NCBI RefSeq assembly: GCF_900177385.1
Contig: NZ_FXBJ01000002.1
Span: 1,306,001 to 1,370,000, forward strand
Direction of reading: 5' to 3'
Origin: Carnobacterium iners
Lineage (GTDB): Bacteria; Bacillota; Bacilli; Lactobacillales; Carnobacteriaceae
DNA length: 64,000 bases
Shown piece after piece: positions 62,858-64,000 of this stretch. Below the pieces are notes generated by a model. It was not told the DNA's origin. It saw only the letters and a program-made list of their open reading frames with translations, and made no database searches. The position numbers and the translations under genes were made by a program. Within the stretch, counting starts at the first letter, position 1; the number at the start of each line of letters is the position of its first letter.

Positions 62858-64000
62858 ATGGGAGTTCACCTAAAGATGTTTGAAGGACAAAAATATAAGA
62901 CCATAAAAAAAATAAACAATGGACAAATTTCCAAAGCTCGTGCAGAAGTCGAGTTAGCTCTATCTCGTAGACAAATCAATCGATTAATTCGGGTTTATCA
63001 GACAGAAGGTAAAAGCGGCTTTAGACATGGGAAACAGAATCGGAAACCTTCTACTGGTTTAACACCTGAAACTAAGAAAAAAATTATTACGCTTTACAAC
63101 AAGAAATATGAAGCGTTCAATCTTACACACTTTACTGAGAAATTAGTTGAAGTAGAAAATATCCAAGTCTCATACACAACGGTACGAAACTTATTGTATG
63201 AAAAAAATCTCTTATCCCCACGTGCTTTTCGACAAACAAAAAGAAAAAAACATAAGGAATTGCAAGAAAAGGAACAACATAAACAAGTACTAACAAAAAA
63301 AGAATGTCAGGTATTAAATGAATTAGATTATGTAGATACATTGAAGGCTCATCCAAGTCGTTCTCGCAAGAAATACTTTGGCGAACAGCTTCAAATGGAC
63401 GCTTCCTCTCATGATTGGTTTAAAAACGGGTCATATGCTCATTTACACGCTGCAATCGATGACGCAACTGGGATTATAGTAGGAGCCCGTTTTGATAAGG
63501 AGGAGACGCTAGACGCTTATTATGAAGTGACGGAGCAATTTTTGACCAACTACGGTATTCCTTACGAAATTTTAACAGATAACCGTACGGTTTTTATCTA
63601 TAAACAAGAAAAGCACCCTTCTGAAGAAAAGGATACTTTTACACAATTTGGATATGCCTGCCATACTTTAGGAATAAACTTACGTACAACTAGTATCCCT
63701 CAAGCAAAAGGAAAAATAGAACGGCTTTGGAATACACTCCAAGATCGTCTCCTTCAAGAAATGGCCTTATGTTCTATCCAATCAATCGATGAAGCAAATC
63801 TATTTTTGAAGCATTACATTCCTACATATAATGCCAAATTTGCTTTACAGCTCAAGGATAGCAAAAGTGCTTTTGAAAAGCTACCAAAAACAGTCATTTT
63901 GGATCATATACTCGCTCGATTTTCGCAACGAATTATCCAAAAAGGTCATGGCGTGAAGTATCAAAATAAGCTTTATCGCTTGCATGATCAAAACCAGCAG
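62858..64000 (+). CDS. DDE transposase (ISNCY/IS1202-like), cut by the window end
   Basis: 381 codons visible, no stop before the edge. An N-terminal helix-turn-helix (SKARAEVELALSRRQINRLI) precedes an integrase core with Asp in EQLQMDASSHDWF, Asp in YEILTDNRTVF and Glu in QAKGKIERLWNTLQDRL. The layout is that of IS1202/ISNCY-type transposases, normally about 430-470 residues, so the missing part is short. GGAG lies 6 bases before the ATG at 62858. The visible part has no frameshift. Confidence 0.88.
   Translation, partial: MGVHLKMFEGQKYKTIKKINNGQISKARAEVELALSRRQINRLIRVYQTEGKSGFRHGKQNRKPSTGLTPETKKKIITLYNKKYEAFNLTHFTEKLVEVENIQVSYTTVRNLLYEKNLLSPRAFRQTKRKKHKELQEKEQHKQVLTKKECQVLNELDYVDTLKAHPSRSRKKYFGEQLQMDASSHDWFKNGSYAHLHAAIDDATGIIVGARFDKEETLDAYYEVTEQFLTNYGIPYEILTDNRTVFIYKQEKHPSEEKDTFTQFGYACHTLGINLRTTSIPQAKGKIERLWNTLQDRLLQEMALCSIQSIDEANLFLKHYIPTYNAKFALQLKDSKSAFEKLPKTVILDHILARFSQRIIQKGHGVKYQNKLYRLHDQNQQ

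Noticed and set aside
1-64000. CRISPR array or prophage
   Set aside because: No regularly spaced repeats and no phage structural, integrase or lysis genes were seen on either strand.

Overview
The window is low-GC Gram-positive DNA from a lactic-acid-type bacterium of the order Lactobacillales. The best guess from gene content is a Carnobacterium-like or Enterococcus-like species. Supporting signs are AT-rich composition, strong AGGAGG-type ribosome binding sites, frequent TTG/GTG starts, Spx, a malT-mapP / mapA-pgmB maltose locus laid out as in enterococci, LacI and cre sites, a guanine riboswitch and a tRNA-Leu(GAG). No dnaA, rRNA, prophage or CRISPR array is present. The genus call is inference; no marker gene settles it.

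Layout. 1-3.4 kb: an acetamidase/formamidase gene split by a complete IS21-type element with a 5-bp target duplication. 3.7-6.4 kb: a quinone/electrophile-response operon (ring-cleaving dioxygenase, MarR, esterase, flavin reductase). 6.5-10.8 kb: uvsE, ndk, a disulfide oxidoreductase and gpmA. 10.9-14.1 kb: GtrA, MgtC and GNAT proteins and a two-gene chromate transporter. 14.3-18.0 kb: a lic-type phosphocholine operon (licD, licA, licC, licB). 18.1-23.6 kb: a deaminase, an unfamiliar GT4 + GT1 pair and a nucleobase permease. 23.7-25.1 kb: glutathione reductase. 25.2-33.0 kb: a maltose PTS / maltose-6'-phosphate phosphatase / maltose phosphorylase locus with clear LacI-type operators and a cre site. 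33.0-35.3 kb: a DnaA-box-like cluster, then a guanine riboswitch and purine permease. 35.5-40.3 kb: an alkyltransferase-like protein, a calcium-type P-ATPase and a cystine symporter. 40.3-43.1 kb: a MacAB-like efflux operon. 43.4-46.6 kb: a broken phosphatase and an ABC importer of the EgtU/OpuC type. 46.9-52.8 kb: a metallophosphoesterase, tex, an alkD pseudogene, sprT and a cytosolic beta-helix protein. 53.1-56.5 kb: tRNA-Leu, a broken YesN-like regulator, popT (DUF368), a sugar-binding protein remnant and a small membrane protein. 56.7-59.0 kb: an aldo/keto reductase and two VOC proteins, one of them gloA. 59.2-60.7 kb: decayed ROK kinase and SGNH hydrolase genes. 60.7-60.93 kb: an unrecognised, highly structured RNA with its own terminator. 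61.1-64 kb: an M19 dipeptidase, spx and a transposase cut by the window end.

How the genes fit together. The maltose locus is a self-contained pathway: PTS uptake, dephosphorylation to maltose, phosphorolysis, beta-phosphoglucomutase and mutarotase. Local MalR and probably CcpA control it. The lic genes would import, phosphorylate, activate and transfer choline to a surface polymer. Several genes concern thiol and electrophile stress (mhq-like operon, glutathione reductase, a second disulfide oxidoreductase, gloA, spx, cystine uptake and an EgtU-like importer). At least eight genes are broken by an IS, frameshifts, nonsense codons or internal deletion, mostly between 43 and 61 kb. This points to ongoing loss of accessory functions. 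The structured RNA at 60.7 kb and the DnaA-box-like cluster at 33.2 kb are the least explained signals.
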